NCBI GenBank assembly: GCA_963210315.1
Contig: OY723261.1
Span: 682,001 to 746,000 of the forward strand
Direction of reading: 5' to 3'
Source of the DNA: Rhynchopus euleeides
Taxonomy: Eukaryota; Euglenozoa; Diplonemea; Diplonemida; Diplonemidae
DNA: 64,000 bases
In this document: one piece after another, positions 21,455 to 31,100 of the stretch
Layout of the letters: each line of letters starts with the position of its first letter
Position numbering within the stretch: the stretch's first letter is position 1
Made by a program: the position numbers and the translations under genes
The notes under the pieces: model-generated
Database searches by the model: none
What the model was told of the DNA's origin: nothing
The model's input: only the letters and a program-made list of their open reading frames with translations

Positions 21455-24106
21455 ATGAGTGGGGCAGGTGATCATGACGTGGAAATGGACAGCCTGCCCC
21501 CGGCGGACCCCGCGCAGCCGGAGCCTGAACCCCAGCCTGCCCCCGCGGACGAGGAGCAGGAGGAGGAGCCAGCAGGGCCGCCCGCTCAGGCGGAGCCGCC
21601 TGCTCAGGTGGACACGCCTCTAACGCAAGCGGTGGACACGCTGTCCAAGCAGCTGGGGAAGAAGCGCAAGCCGGCGCTTGTCGACGAGGCTGTGGAGCTG
21701 GGCATCTACACGAGGCTTGCGAATGGGGAAGTGCAAGAAGAGGGCAGAAAGCTGAAGCGGTCAAAGGGGGAGGTGGCGGAGGCTGTGGCGAAGTTCCGGA
21801 TCCGCAATCGACAGCAGGGGCCTGGGAGTGACACAGTGCCACAGACGCAGGGACGGCAGCCCCTTCCCTCCACAGTTGAGAGGCGTGCGGCATCGGCACG
21901 GATCGCTGAGAAGGGGGCTGCCGCCAACATTCCGGAGCAGGCGAAGGTGAAGGCCTACGACCTTGCTGCACCTCTGATAGATGTGATCGACGAGTTCGAC
22001 ACCTGCTCACAGGTGGAGCTCGGCAAGGCACCCGCAGGTTTCATCAACAGAGCGTCCCTTCTGAGGATGTTTGAAGAGGGGCAGATGGTTCCCGCCTGTC
22101 AGACGTGCTCCCGCCTGTGGAACCCCGGGTCCCAGGCCCTTGATGTGCGGGGCCACTTCACGGGGGGGAAGCACCTAGACAAGGTGGCGAAGGCGGCTGC
22201 CCAGGATGAGGCAGCGCAGAAGACCATCCCTGGGTTGGCTTCACGTCACACGTCTTGCTTCGAACTCAAGGCGACAAAGGCTGCGCTCTACGCAGGCATC
22301 ACCCCCGCTGCGCTGCACACCGCCCTTGAGGTTCTCAATGGCATCACCATCCCGCGGTACGTTCCACGCCTTGGGCCCGTCGTGACGAGGAATAGTCCCA
22401 AGGTGATGGAGGAAAGTCGTGCGGCCATCACAGACCGACTCAAGGGGCGGAGGTGGTCAGTGCTGCACGACTGTGGATCGCTGCTGGGAACGCAGCTGAT
22501 CTCGATGGTATGTTCAGCACGGAGCTTCAGTGCTGTGCTGGTGGTGCCCCTCACTGATGCGCCTGTAGCAACGGTCCTGAAGGAGGAGTGGGAGAAACTG
22601 GGCCTGAGCGCCCCAATGATGGTGCGTTCTGATCGCGGCGGGAGAAACGGGGCAGCAAGCAGGGAGGTCGACGCGGAACTCGGCATCCCGTGGGTGTCGT
22701 GCATCCCCCACATCGCCAACGCTGCGGATTCCGCTGATAAGTGGCTCAAGAAGCAGAAACTCGAGTTCTTGGCAAGAGTCGAACTTGGGGATTTCACAGA
22801 CCCCGCCAGTGGCGTGCTGTCATACGTGCTCGTATCCCTGCTGGATGCCCTGTTTTCAGGGGAGGACTGCAAGAACAGGGCGCGTCGCTACGTTGAAGCG
22901 CAGCAGAAGGTGTTGGAGCCTGCCGGAGCTGACGTGCTGGCAGAACTGGTGGAGCGGATGAGCGGGATGGCTGCCGTCGCGAAGCCGCGGGAGAAGGAGG
23001 CGCTGTTTGCTGTCTACCGCAGCGAGGTCCCCCCGGGGCTGGCGGCCCTCACAGAGGCAGCGGACTTCGACGGGTTGCTCGCCGCCGCACGGGGTAAGCT
23101 CGCTGAGCTACAGGAGAAGATCCCCGAGAGCGCACCCCCCTGTGTCAGATGCCCCCTGCTCAGCGACACGCGGTACGAAGCGAGCCTGAAGTGCTACCTG
23201 CACTGCCGTGACAGGCTGGCGGCCCTCCACAGCTTCGCGGCTTTGGAGCTCAAGAACACGCAGAAGCCATGCAGCAGCTTAAATGTTCTGCGAAGCCTGC
23301 TGGACCGCTACAGCACTGCCACCCTCCACGCCGACCTCAAGATGATGTGTGACAACACGGCACCCCTGCTGCGCGTCTTTCGAAAGTACTCCGACCCCTC
23401 TGCCGAGCCGCATGCGCACCAGGTTTGGGGGGACATAGAGGACTGCATCCACGACCTCGACGAGGCCGGCGGGATAGCCAGGGGTGAGGCCGAAGAGGCC
23501 TACCTCCAGAGAGTCAACACCCACCCCGACCTCTCCGAGAGTGCTTCACCGGTGGCTGTCCTGCTGAGCGAGTCACTCAAGCGCCTCTGGTGGGGAAATA
23601 AAGGAGAGAGCGGGTACTGGTTCTGGCGTGGCGTGCGGCATTTGTGCCCACAGCAGGCCCTGCTGATGCAGACATGCAAAACCCTCCTTCCTTTTGAGCA
23701 GCTGCAACTTGCCCTCCCTCAGTTCTCAGCTGTTGTCACCGTGGAGGCATGGAGCACATACCTGGCTGGACTCGGAAAATTCGCGAAAGGCAAACCCACC
23801 GGCAAGGACAAGGCCTCAGCTGTCGGCTTCTGGGAGAAGTACACGTCTGCTGGCGAGGGGCTCCGGTGCCTTTCCCTGGACCTGCTGGCGGTGCCTGCAG
23901 CTACCACCGGCTGCGACTCGGTGTTCAGCGTAGGGAAAGATGCTCTTCCTGCCAACCGCAGCGCCGCAAAGCCTGACGTGATGGCAAGTATCGTGTTTCA
24001 TCACTGCAACCAGGACCTGGCGGTCAGATACCCACAGAGCCATCTCAGGCATTCCTTCCCCAAGGTGAGGAACAACGGTGGTTGCCAGGAAGTTGACCTG
24101 TCGTGA
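21455..24106 (+). CDS. hAT-family transposase, 883 aa, apparently intact
   Basis: Predicted DNA-cutting enzyme of the surrounding transposon and the only credible plus-strand gene in the window. Residue numbers count from the Met at 21455; the frame is open 30 codons further upstream. The first 120 residues are acidic/proline-rich, then basic. A BED-like zinc finger is suggested by C215-x2-C218-x15-H234-x5-H240. The RNase H-like core shows D339 (VLHDCGS), D393 (RSDRGG) and the hAT-typical C416-x2-H419 (SCIPHIANAADS). The C-terminus (about 790-870: FWEKY, then PAATTGCDSVFS and a conserved Asn-rich end, FHHCNQDLA) matches the hAT dimerisation region. The third acidic catalytic residue cannot be fixed by eye. 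No stop or frameshift interrupts it, so the element could be recently active. Confidence 0.88.
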   Translation: MSGAGDHDVEMDSLPPADPAQPEPEPQPAPADEEQEEEPAGPPAQAEPPAQVDTPLTQAVDTLSKQLGKKRKPALVDEAVELGIYTRLANGEVQEEGRKLKRSKGEVAEAVAKFRIRNRQQGPGSDTVPQTQGRQPLPSTVERRAASARIAEKGAAANIPEQAKVKAYDLAAPLIDVIDEFDTCSQVELGKAPAGFINRASLLRMFEEGQMVPACQTCSRLWNPGSQALDVRGHFTGGKHLDKVAKAAAQDEAAQKTIPGLASRHTSCFELKATKAALYAGITPAALHTALEVLNGITIPRYVPRLGPVVTRNSPKVMEESRAAITDRLKGRRWSVLHDCGSLLGTQLISMVCSARSFSAVLVVPLTDAPVATVLKEEWEKLGLSAPMMVRSDRGGRNGAASREVDAELGIPWVSCIPHIANAADSADKWLKKQKLEFLARVELGDFTDPASGVLSYVLVSLLDALFSGEDCKNRARRYVEAQQKVLEPAGADVLAELVERMSGMAAVAKPREKEALFAVYRSEVPPGLAALTEAADFDGLLAAARGKLAELQEKIPESAPPCVRCPLLSDTRYEASLKCYLHCRDRLAALHSFAALELKNTQKPCSSLNVLRSLLDRYSTATLHADLKMMCDNTAPLLRVFRKYSDPSAEPHAHQVWGDIEDCIHDLDEAGGIARGEAEEAYLQRVNTHPDLSESASPVAVLLSESLKRLWWGNKGESGYWFWRGVRHLCPQQALLMQTCKTLLPFEQLQLALPQFSAVVTVEAWSTYLAGLGKFAKGKPTGKDKASAVGFWEKYTSAGEGLRCLSLDLLAVPAATTGCDSVFSVGKDALPANRSAAKPDVMASIVFHHCNQDLAVRYPQSHLRHSFPKVRNNGGCQEVDLS

Positions 24107-24551
24107 TGATCTCAGAAACGTCCTCAGTCCTGGGGTTTTCAACTCCGGGGATGGGTGTGTGTGTGTGTGTGTGGGGGGGGGGGGTAAAGAGTAGAAGAGT
24201 GTGGGGGGGGGGGGGGGGGGCGGTCAGTTGCATGTATCAGAAATGTTCCAAGTCATGGGACGGGGTTTTCAACCCCGGGGTTGGGTGAGGCTGCTTAGCG
24301 AATGAAGGGGGGAAATGAGGTTTCTAACCCTGTTGGTGAAACAGGAATGGGGTTTTCAACTCCTCCTGTACTGTTTGACGTGATCTATTTGTGCACCCCA
24401 AACGCTCTCCGTTCACGGGACAGCGAAGCCTGCACTCCTGACTGGGATGTGCCGTGTGTCTGTAGTATTCCAGCAAGAATACGAAAGGATATTTGCAAAA
24501 AAACTAAGATCTTACCTAAGATCTTCGAAAAAAATACTAAGATCTTAATTT

Positions 24552-25760
24552 CAGGGCTGTTCCTAACTGGGGGGCTTGTTCCCCACTTTCAGGATTCTGA
24601 ACTTTTTTTCTAAGAATTTTTGTAAGGGGAAAAAAAGTTTTTTTCTAAGAATTTTGTTAGGGGAATTTTTTTCTAAGGTTGTTTCGCAGAGGAAAAAACT
24701 TTTTCTAAGTTTTCCCCAGTCGACAGGGCGCGCACAAGGATGGAAGGGAAGTCTGTCCCACGTACCGTTCGCCTTGCTGGCCAACTGGAGAGCCAGACGT
24801 TCACTACCGTGGCCTCCGGCGGCTGGGGGGCTCACGCCCCCCAGACCCCCCTGTGGTGTACGTCTCGTACTCAAGTCCTTCGAATCCCATCAAGTCGGGG
24901 TCCAACCACTCCAGTCGCCTCTGAGGACGCAGCCAACTCGCACAGAATCTGTACACCCACACGAACAGATGTTCGCTACCGTGGCCTCCGGCGGCTGGGG
25001 GGCACCGCCCCCCAGACCCCCGATGTAGCGTGTGCCCGTCCATCTATCTCACTTCCCCGGGTACAGTGCAGCGTAGGAGGTCAGCGCCGCATCCATGAAG
25101 CGCTTCTTCGAAGCCTGACTGACATCGGACAGGAGGTCGGGCTTCCCCACCTGGGAGGTACACTTGCCGCGTTCGCGACATGCGTGACACGCGACACGCT
25201 ACCTAAAACGTGAGTGTGCCTTGCTAACACGGGCATTTCAACGGTCTGCCGGCGACCGTTCCCCAAACCAGTAAACCAGCAGTTTTGGAAAATCGGAGAG
25301 ATCACCCTACTGCGCTGAATATGGTGCGCACCACTGCAAAAATCCCCGGGAGCTTTTGGGCTTTCAGACCTGAAGGGGCCAGCAGGTGGGTGGCGTCGGG
25401 GAGTGGCAGCTTTGTAACTGTCCTCCAGCTGCTGGCATGTCCAGCCCTGCGCGAGTGCCAAGGTGTATTGAGTCCCTGCGGAGCACAACCCCCGATGAGA
25501 ACGAGCGCCAGGTGATCCTCATTCATTTTCAGCTGTAACGCGCATGAGGGGCACTCTCTGCCGCAAGCATCTCTGGGCATCACTCGAGAGCTGTCACATG
25601 ATGACGCGGAGAGAAATCAGAGAAAAAGTCCCGCCTGACGGGCACGCGCCTGGAAACTGTGGGGGGGCGAGCAAAAAATCCCTTGTAAAAATTCTTAGAA
25701 AAAACCTGGTTCCCCGAACCAAAAAACCTGGAAAAAGGGCTCGTTCCCCGCCCAGGCCTG
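24552..25760. mobile_element. family A non-autonomous hAT-like element, copy 1
   Basis: The left end CAGGGCTGTTCC and the right end GCCCAGGCCTG give inverted ends CAGG(G/C)CTG. A perfect 8-bp duplication CTTAATTT lies at 24544-24551 and 25761-25768, the hAT signature. It sits in the 3' part of the transposase-bearing transposon. It is nearly identical over 1.2 kb to copy 2 (38798-39978), the differences being small indels. The left part is rich in TTTTTTTCTAAGAATTTT. It carries two GC-hairpin modules (24797-24852 and 24965-25021). Open frames are short and not conserved, so I call it non-coding. Confidence 0.92.
24797..24852 (+). repeat. GC-hairpin module (nine copies in window)
   Basis: The core is TTCACTACCGTGGCCTCCGG followed by CGGCTGGGGGGCTCCGCCCC and CCCAGACCCCC. 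CTGGGGGGC-TCC-GCCCCCCAG folds as a 9-bp stem with a 3-base loop; this copy has an extra A in the loop. Copies start near 24797, 24965, 35238, 38406, 39040, 39211, 40157, 40951 and 41110, all in the same orientation. Six lie inside family A or B elements, three outside. Confidence 0.92.
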
Positions 25761-26507
25761 CTTAATTTTTGTGCTTTTTTTCACTAAGATCTTAACAGAA
25801 AAAAAATTACGACGACGAAGACATGCTCGACGGGTTTCGGGAAAAAAAGGGGGTAAGATCTGTTGATAACCATGTATAATACTTGTCATGCAAGTATTAT
25901 ACATGTAAAATACTTGCATGACAAGTAAAATACTTGCATGCAAGTAAAATACATGTATTTTACTTACATGCAAGTATTTTACTTGTCATGCAAGTATTTT
26001 ACATGTATAATACTTGCATGACAAGTATTATACATGTAAAATACATGTAAATGCCTGAAATATACATGTAAAATGCATGTATATCAAGTAAAAATACATG
26101 TATAATAGTTGACATGCAAGTATTATACATGTATTTTTACTTGATATACATGTATTTTACATGTATATTTCAGGCATATACATGTATTATACATGTATAA
26201 TAGTTGACATGCAAGTATTATACATGTATAATACATGTATTATACTTGTAGTTATACATGTAAAATTTACAAGATCCCACCGTGCACGGCCCACAAGGTA
26301 TAGAACATTGAACCCCACACACGGACACGTGACTATTGTTGCAATTCTGTAGAGCACACCGAGCACTGTGTTCCTCGGAGTGTGACCTCCACTGGACATA
26401 CAAACCACCACCACCACCGCACCACCCCCTCCCCTTCTGCGGTGTGACAGGAAAGGTGAAAACGGCAACACGAATAAAATGCTCTCCCCGAGAGAGCTTT
26501 CCCGCGC

Positions 26508-27524
26508 TCATTGGTTGAAAGGCGCCTCGGCAACACCGGGAGCGGCAGTTTTCCATATCTTCTCGGAGGCGTTGTCAAGGCAGGACACCCAGGTTAGGGC
26601 GCAGGAGGGTGACGCGCCGATGGATTTGAAGAAATCCGGGGAAGACAGGGTTGCGCGCGAGACGCACCACTTGCAGGCACGTTGCGACTTGATGGTGTCC
26701 AGCGAGCACCGGTTGCACACAGAGTTGAAGCAGACCCGGCAGTGGTGCTCCCGCTTAGTCACAGAATACTCCGACTGGCACACGGTGCACGCCTTGCTGT
26801 GGTGCTTCCCTTTCGAGAACAGCTGTTTCCGCTCCGAAACCTGCTTCGCAAACTCGCCGCGGCTTAGGCTAAGGAGGCTCCCCCGCGCCTCCTTTTCCTG
26901 GTCCTCCTGCTTCCTCGCCTCCTCAAACTTGCACAGATTCGCACACGCGTTTGTGAAGAACCCCTGATACTTCACCAGCTCCTGGTTCAGCGTCACCACC
27001 TGCGCCTCCAGATCCACAACAGACGACTTCAACCGGGCGGTTTCCGCCGCATCCGCGCCTTTCCCCTTCTTCACAGGCGGCGACGACACCTCCGCCGGAG
27101 GCGGGTCCATTATGACCTGCTGGTAGGACGCCCCCTGTGGGTACGACGTGCCCAGCTGATAGGGTGCGGCGCCTCCTCCCTCAGAGGCAGGGATGGAGTA
27201 GATGCGCTCCCGCGGCCCTGGGTGGGGCCCGAGGGAGGGGCTTGTGGGGACGGAGGACCCAGCGATGGCGGAGGGGATGTGGCCTGTCGAGCCCCGTGGG
27301 AGGCTGCCCCGGTTGATGCTGTCGCCGAATTCGGGGCTGGCGCTGCGTTTGGCGGCGCAGCACTGCCAGCAGGCGCGCTTGCCCTCTTCGCGCTGGTTGG
27401 TGCAGCTGTCGCAGAAGATCTTGCCGCAGAAGCGGCAGTGGTGCTTCCGCCGCGTCAGCTTGAACTTCTTGTGGCAACCGGTGCACTCATCGCCCTCCTC
27501 CCATTCCTCCTTCGGGATGTCCAT
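26508..27524 (-). CDS. double FYVE-type zinc-finger protein, 338 aa
   Basis: Likely a peripheral membrane protein binding phosphatidylinositol 3-phosphate on endosomes; the role is inferred from the domains. The N-terminal finger has eight cysteines (C14, C17, C30, C33, C38, C41, C52, C55) with the FYVE-defining basic patch RRKHHCR before C33. The usual upstream WxxD appears as W8-EEG-D12. The middle (about 60-150) is Ser/Pro/Gly linker, and 155-215 looks coiled-coil (LEAQVVTLNQELVKYQ). A second finger near 240-285 (ACTVC, then KREHHCRVCFNSVCNRC and ACKWC) again has the R/K-HHCR patch. Two fingers flanking a coiled coil could give high avidity for membranes. The Met at 27524 lies six residues before the Trp, so the start is well placed. 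No intron. Confidence 0.87.
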   Translation of the reverse strand: MDIPKEEWEEGDECTGCHKKFKLTRRKHHCRFCGKIFCDSCTNQREEGKRACWQCCAAKRSASPEFGDSINRGSLPRGSTGHIPSAIAGSSVPTSPSLGPHPGPRERIYSIPASEGGGAAPYQLGTSYPQGASYQQVIMDPPPAEVSSPPVKKGKGADAAETARLKSSVVDLEAQVVTLNQELVKYQGFFTNACANLCKFEEARKQEDQEKEARGSLLSLSRGEFAKQVSERKQLFSKGKHHSKACTVCQSEYSVTKREHHCRVCFNSVCNRCSLDTIKSQRACKWCVSRATLSSPDFFKSIGASPSCALTWVSCLDNASEKIWKTAAPGVAEAPFNQ

Positions 27525-28117
27525 CGTCGCACGATCCCCCCCCCCCCCCCGGTGTAGAGTAGCGGACAGCGGAGGCCGTGCTGACCCTGCCCTGTGGTGG
27601 TGGAGATGATAGTGGCCGCGCCCGATCCGGAGGCAACAATAAAATATCTACTCGGCGAAGATAAGGACAGGGCACCCCTTGTGAAGAGAGGGTGGGGGAG
27701 AGGTGGTGCGGTGGGGGGGTCACTCACAGCTGATTTACTTATAGCGCATTGGGCCATCATCCAGCTTGCACTGTAAACTGCAAGACCTACCTGGCTGGGT
27801 TGGTGGGGATCGCACGGCACGTGCATAAGTGTAAGGGAAAATGCTGAGTTGAGCCTGGGTTAGCGGCGAGTGAAAGAAGAGCCGTCTGAAAAAACCCCGT
27901 GACAGCCTGCGACACGGGACACACGCGAATATTTTCATGTCAGTTGCATAGACACACCGAGCAGCTTGCTCTCTCTTGGTGCGACATCCGCTGCCACACA
28001 TACACAACGCCGCCCCTACAAAACGGGATCTACAGTGCTCCGGAAGGCAGCAACCTGCAGAGCCTCTCCTGGAGAGAGCCGGGTCAGGGCAACACCACCC
28101 ACGCCCCCCCCCCCCCC
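27525..28117. other. intergenic spacer
   Basis: Between two minus-strand genes. It includes a C-run of 14 just upstream of the FYVE gene (27537-27550) and a C-run near 28108. On the minus strand CCACCACCACAG (about 27593-27604) is a possible trans-splice acceptor for the FYVE gene; this is inference only. Confidence 0.45.
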
Positions 28118-29257
28118 TCATGCCACGAGGCTGCCGACACTGCTCCCCTCCCCCTCCTGCAACCCCCCAGCCGGAGAGCCCGGGCCGGACGGCACACACC
28201 CAGCACTTTCCTCCTCCTGCTCCTCCTCCCAGCCCTCCGAGGGGTCGGTGAGCGACGGCGCCGGAGGGGTCGGCGCGTTGTCCGCGCTGTCGGTGTGCCC
28301 CTGTGAGGAGGGTGAAGACTCGCAGCTCACCGAGGGGGCAGGCACCGGATCCTGCTCGGGATACATGCTGCGGCAGAAGGGTGGGTTGAAAAGATGCGCC
28401 CGCACCGCCGCATCGCTGAATATCGACTTCTCCGCCTTCACGGGGGGAGCCGAGGCAGGTCTTGCCGCACCCCCGCCGCTCCGCCTGCGGATCTGCCGCA
28501 ACTCCTCATCGCGTATCTGCCGTGTCCGCTCCCTCCTCTTCAGCCCCTCGCGAAGCAGATCGCTGCGCTGTCGAACCGCATGCTTCCGACACTGCGCGTC
28601 ATACCGCCGACAGGCCTCCGTCACAACGGCACCCTCCACTGCACCCTCGATAGCCCGCACCACGCATGCCTCCTTGCGCATCAGGGCGTCGGGCACCAGA
28701 ACCCCTTTGGGGGTCACGAGGCAGTTGTCGACGAGACTGCGCCTCCACGTCGCCCTCCCCCAGTGCGACACCAGCGAAGCATCCTCGAGGCTGTCGTAGC
28801 GCCTGGGGGGATCCGCGGTGTTGAGGGTGAAGGGCTGTGTGACGGCAGGGCGGCGCTTCTTCCGGCGGGAGGCGCAAGCCGCCGCGGTGCCGGGGTGTGG
28901 GAGAAGGCGGCGTCTGCCGAACAGAGGGGAGTCGAGCTTCGCGCTGGTCACGTCGTTCGTCGTGGGGGTGAAGGTGTAGGACACATATCTGTCGGTATGT
29001 CGGAGGGCAATGCGCTGCTTGGCAGCGATGGTCGTATCGACCGGGGCACAGCCCTGCCGAGCGCTGAACAGCCCCGGCTGTGGGAAGAAAAACCTAGAGG
29101 TAGAGGAGGAGGTGGTGGCGGTGCCGGGGGAGGGGTCGTCGTGGGGGCCGGGTCCCGCAGGAGCGCCTGGGGTGGTGCTGCGCTTCAGACGACGGGCAAC
29201 GCTGACGGGAGGGCCAGCATGGTGTCCGCGGGGCTTCCTGGCACTGCCCTGCGCCAT
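28118..29257 (-). CDS. unrecognised basic protein, 379 aa
   Basis: One open frame. The N-terminal 70 residues are basic with Ser/Thr/Pro, followed by a better conserved-looking stretch (about 60-110: FFPQPGLFSARQGC, then DRYVSYTFTP). The centre is Arg/Lys-rich with many charged helices (RRYDAQCRKHAVRQRSDLL; KRRERTRQIRDEELRQIRR), and the last 70 residues are acidic and Ser/Pro-rich. Composition suggests a cytoskeletal or flagellum-associated protein, but no domain is recognised and I assign no function. The start at 29257 is the first Met, 77 bp downstream of a block shared with the Ran gene. The open plus-strand frame over the same DNA is a GC-composition shadow. Confidence 0.65.
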   Translation of the reverse strand: MAQGSARKPRGHHAGPPVSVARRLKRSTTPGAPAGPGPHDDPSPGTATTSSSTSRFFFPQPGLFSARQGCAPVDTTIAAKQRIALRHTDRYVSYTFTPTTNDVTSAKLDSPLFGRRRLLPHPGTAAACASRRKKRRPAVTQPFTLNTADPPRRYDSLEDASLVSHWGRATWRRSLVDNCLVTPKGVLVPDALMRKEACVVRAIEGAVEGAVVTEACRRYDAQCRKHAVRQRSDLLREGLKRRERTRQIRDEELRQIRRRSGGGAARPASAPPVKAEKSIFSDAAVRAHLFNPPFCRSMYPEQDPVPAPSVSCESSPSSQGHTDSADNAPTPPAPSLTDPSEGWEEEQEEESAGCVPSGPGSPAGGLQEGEGSSVGSLVA

Positions 29258-29333
29258 CTAGCGGTGCATGTGAGGAAGGAGAGGGGGTGGGGTGGGGGCT
29301 GTGGGGCGTCTCTGGGCAAATAGAGGTCGGGTG

Positions 29334-29453
29334 GTGTGTGGTGGTGAGGTGAGCCCCTTCCCCTCAGCAAGGATGAGGCGTTGCCGAAAAGCACAGACAA
29401 ATGGGGCTGTGGCACGGCTGCAAATACCTGCGGGAACTAAACATTGCGAGGTG
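29334..29453 (-). promoter_or_regulatory. shared 120-bp upstream block, copy 1
   Basis: Near-identical to 42670-42788. Key phrases on the plus strand are CCCCTTCCCCTCAGCAAGGA, then GAGGCGTTGCCGAAAAGCAC, then GGGGCTGTGGCACGGCTGCA. Here it ends 77 bp before the ATG at 29257; the other copy ends 60 bp before the Ran ATG. It could be promoter, 5' leader or splice-acceptor context. A partial copy (outer half only) lies at 33986-34110, not directly at a start codon, so a plain interspersed repeat is also possible. Confidence 0.5.
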
Positions 29454-29491
29454 TTGGCTGGGGGTGGAGTGGGGTGCGGGGTGCTGTGTGG

Positions 29492-29690
29492 TCTGAAGGG
29501 ACTGTGTGACGCATGATTCGTCGCTGCTGCCCGCGTCCCTTGCGGGCACTCGCAGAGCGGCCATGGATATGCGTAACGCAGCAGGGCGTGCCCCGCAGCG
29601 TTGATTTCCGAGCACGTCCAGCGGGTAGCTGTGCATCACAGGGATAGATGCCTCCCAACCCAATTGACGGTCGTTAGTTGGGGTGGGTGT
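29492..29690. repeat. 200-bp dispersed repeat, copy 1
   Basis: Matches 33639-33840 over about 200 bp with few differences. Landmarks are GACGCATGATTCGTCGCTGC, TTGCGGGCACTCGCAGAGCG and CCAACCCAATTGACGGTCGT. Function unknown. Confidence 0.85.
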
Positions 29691-29740
29691 GCTTGTTGTT
29701 ACGGTGTGTTGTTTGTCTCACTTACACGCATTACTAATAC

Positions 29741-29827
29741 ACGCTATCTCAGAGAGGACAAGTCACCTGCATAGCCTTCGCAAGGGTGTGATCGAAGGTG
29801 GTGTGCAAAACTCTTACAGATGTCATG
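29741..29827. repeat. 87-bp dispersed repeat, copy 1
   Basis: TCTCAGAGAGGACAAGTCAC, then GCATAGCCTTCGCAAGGGTG, then TGATCGAAGGTGGTGTGCAA. Further copies are at about 32863-32930 and 33898-33984. CCTTCGCAAGG and CGAAGG can pair, so a small structured RNA is conceivable, but no class is recognised. Confidence 0.8.
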
Positions 29828-30239
29828 GGATCCCACAAAGTGAGACAAGACAGCAGCATGTGCAGTCAGATGGTGGTGCATGTTGAAGCATCGTCGTCCG
29901 CACACAAGGTGCGTAGGATTGGAGTGATTTGTGTGTGTATGTGAGTCATCACGGTGCAAGGCAGTGGCAGGTCCTCCTCATGTGTGGCGGCACAGCACCA
30001 GCAGGCAAGGCAAGGCAGGCAACCGGGCGGGGTGTGTGGTGCTTCTGCTGCGGTCAGCGACTGCGGCTGTCGGACATGCGTCCAGGTGGGCCAGTGGGCG
30101 AGTTGCCCAGAGACACACCGAAGGTTTCGTACGGAAGCGAGGATGCTTGCAAGAAGACACAAAAAGCAAAAAGTGACAACGCGTGCGGGTGAACGCACAG
30201 ATCAGGCACCCGAGCAACGGCTACAGGAGTCAGACACCG

Positions 30240-31100
30240 CAGTACAGTCGAAACAGAGGCGGCGATTCAGAGTCAGCTCCTTCTCCACCGCATCAGGGTG
30301 CCACCAAGGAAAAGCAAATCAAAGGGAAAACGTGACACAAACACACAAAAAGGGGGCGGGAACGAAGAGACACACCGAAGACAGAGCATGCAGACATGCG
30401 GAGAGCAGATCCGATTACAATCTACGGCACATCACAGGGGCACACGCCTCAACACCAACACCTGGCGGCGACACGCGCACGCAGCAGGGGCACGCGTACA
30501 GGGGCTGCTCTTCACGTCACGCCGTGCACATCGAGTGATACTCAGGCAGGCAGCAACAGCTATGAAGGCAGTCTCCCATAGACAACGTGCTGGAGAGGAC
30601 AGCAATGGTGAGGGCACAAGGGGAGGGTGCACAACGTGCAGAGCACACGCGATACAAAGCAGGGAGATTGGAGGCCGACACCGCATGGCAACCTCCGAAG
30701 ACAGAGGCAGCACACGGCACAGTCAGCTCCTACTCCAGTGCATCAGGGTGCCTGCAAGGCAAAGCAAAGCAATACCACAGCGACAGAAACACACACATAA
30801 TGGATGCTTGAGGAAGAGATACACCGCAGACAGGACATGCAGACATGCAGCACAGGGACAGCACATCCGATAAATGCCGAAAGCATATCACAGGGGCACA
30901 CGGCTCAACACCAACACCTGCCAGCGACACGCGCACGTACCAGGGGCACGCGGACAGGGGCTGCTCCGTGGCACGCCTTGCACATGGAGATACCCAGGCA
31001 GGCAGCAACAGCTATAAAGGCAGTCTCCCATCGACAACGTGCTGCAGGACAGCAATGGTGAGGGCACAAGGGAAGGGGGCACACCGTGCAGTTCAACGTC
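30240..31100. repeat. two diverged tandem units of about 460 bp
   Basis: The unit starting near 30260 (AGTCAGCTCCTTCTCCACCG) recurs near 30720 (AGTCAGCTCCTACTCCAGTG). Both continue through GCATCAGGGTGCC, AGACATGC, ATCACAGGGGCACACG, CAACACCAACACCTG, ACAGGGGCTGCTC and GACAGCAATGGTGAGGGCAC, with about 80 percent identity by eye. They lie just downstream of the 31.2-kb gene. Confidence 0.8.

Larger units (their letters stand above)
21025..25874 (+). mobile_element. hAT-type transposon with transposase gene
   Basis: The ends CATGGTTTTCAACAGATCTT and AAGATCTGTTGATAACCATG form near-perfect inverted repeats. TATAAT lies on both sides (21019-21024 and 25875-25880); the empty site TACATGTATAATACTTG is present near 5996 in the other foldback. 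Subterminal regions carry repeated CTAAGATCTTA motifs (about 21060-21145, 24507-24550 and 25785-25795), typical of transposase-binding repeats. Without the nested family A copy the element is about 3.6 kb. Its only gene is the transposase at 21455-24106. hAT elements classically duplicate 8 bp. An 8-bp reading (TGTATAAT) is possible only if the two ends are taken asymmetrically, so 6 bp is preferred. Confidence 0.88.
20558..26284. mobile_element. CACGGTGG foldback element, copy 2, carrying nested insertions
   Basis: It starts CACGGTGGGATCTTGTAAAT and ends with the exact complement ATTTACAAGATCCCACCGTG. CA follows and precedes the ends (20556-20557 and 26285-26286). The arms are collinear with the copy at 5401-6438. 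They are interrupted by a small element at 20794-21000 and, near the palindrome centre, by the transposase-bearing element at 21025-25874, which itself carries family A copy 1. Stripped of these it is about 660 bp. The surrounding DNA therefore records at least three successive insertions. Confidence 0.9.

Noticed and set aside
24552-25760. Open frames shared by the two family A copies
   Set aside because: The frames are broken by indels between the copies and contain the translated hairpin module. No selection for protein is apparent.
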